Below, piece by piece: positions 6,034-6,350 of a stretch of 6,350 nt of DNA. This stretch comes from JBCCFX01 sp039029515 (GTDB lineage Bacteria > Planctomycetota > Phycisphaerae > Phycisphaerales > SM1A02). Numbering within the stretch: position 1 is the first letter of the stretch; each line of letters starts with the position of its first letter. The translations under genes were made by a program, and so were the position numbers. The stretch is taken from NCBI GenBank assembly GCA_039029515.1, contig JBCCFX010000214.1:1-6350 (forward strand), given 5' to 3'. The notes beneath the pieces were generated by a model. That model made no database searches, was not told where the DNA came from, and worked only from the letters and a program-made list of their open reading frames with translations.

Positions 6034-6350
6034 GAGCACCATGACCACGCGACGCCCAACTCGACAGGTTTCCGTCGGCAACGAACGCACCGGTATCGTG
6101 CGCATCGGCGGCGATGCACCGGTGACGGTCCAGACGATGACCGCCGGCTTCACCTACGACATCGATGCCTGCGTCGCGGAGGTCAATCGACTCGCCGAGG
6201 CCGGCGCGGACGTCGTGCGCGTCGCAGTCCCGCAGAAGAAGGACACCGAAGCTCTCGTCGAGATCCTCAAGCAGACGAGCGTCCCGATCGTCGCCGATGT
6301 TCACTTCCACTACCAGCGCGCGCTGGAGGCGGTCGACGCCGGCGTCGACC
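6032..6350 (+). CDS. ispG: IspG (GcpE), HMBPP synthase, 5' part
   Basis: 4-hydroxy-3-methylbut-2-enyl diphosphate synthase, the [4Fe-4S] enzyme that reductively opens MEcPP to HMBPP in the MEP isoprenoid pathway; cytoplasmic. Only the first 106 residues lie in the window; the gene runs off the right edge. The visible part is the start of the TIM-barrel domain: RRPTRQVSVG (7-16), IGGDAPVTVQTMT (25-37), EAGADVVRVAVP (56-67) and VPIVADVHFHYQRALEA (84-100), which parallel the family's RVAVP and VPLVADIHFDYRxAL signatures. The iron-sulfur cysteines lie in the missing C-terminal part. Two in-frame ATGs, at 6032 and 6041, could be the start; neither has a ribosome binding site. Family members often have MTNTxTxDVEAT after the barrel's first strand; here it reads MTAGFTYDIDACV. 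The gene is divergent from the transporter. The assignment is confident; whether this is the short bacterial or the long form with an inserted domain cannot be seen. Confidence 0.93.
   Translation, partial: MSTMTTRRPTRQVSVGNERTGIVRIGGDAPVTVQTMTAGFTYDIDACVAEVNRLAEAGADVVRVAVPQKKDTEALVEILKQTSVPIVADVHFHYQRALEAVDAGVD

Noticed and set aside
5870..6310. 146-residue minus-strand open frame covering the start of ispG
   Set aside because: It is antisense to conserved IspG motifs and also overlaps the transporter start in another frame; nothing in it resembles a known protein.

Overview
The window looks like ordinary chromosomal DNA from a GC-rich bacterium, probably a planctomycete of the Phycisphaerae type. 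That lineage is an inference from overall protein flavour: a TopA with a lysine-rich N-terminus and an arginine-rich last zinc finger, an IspG with an unusual N-terminal motif, sparse Shine-Dalgarno use, and a NupG-like transporter. No search could be run to confirm it. No mobile element, CRISPR array, tRNA or rRNA gene, or phage signature was seen, and base composition appears even throughout.

Layout, left to right. Bases 1-74 hold no gene that can be assigned with confidence. A complete miaA (tRNA dimethylallyltransferase, GTG start) occupies 75-1037 on the plus strand. A 147-base gap follows, carrying a good sigma70-like promoter for topA, which encodes DNA topoisomerase I (1185-3866, plus). 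A second short gap carries an extended -10 promoter with a possible operator for a TetR/AcrR-family regulator (3949-4548, plus). Converging on it across only 26 bases is a nucleoside:H+ symporter (NupG/XapB-like MFS) gene on the minus strand, 4575-5921 or 5948. The gap and the end of the regulator gene form an intrinsic terminator for the transporter. Divergent from the transporter is the 5' part of ispG (from about 6032), cut by the window edge.

How the genes relate. miaA, topA and ispG are housekeeping genes: tRNA modification, DNA supercoiling, and the penultimate step of the MEP isoprenoid pathway. MiaA consumes dimethylallyl diphosphate, which the MEP pathway supplies, but the two genes are far apart here and nothing shows co-regulation. 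Each gene appears to have its own promoter, so I see single-gene units rather than an operon. The TetR regulator's target cannot be read from the window; its own promoter is a plausible one.

I found no new multi-gene system. The points most worth a second look are the degenerate middle zinc finger and the long inserted region in TopA, a possible leaderless start for ispG with an altered N-terminal motif, and the terminator whose U-tract is encoded inside the neighbouring tetR coding sequence.
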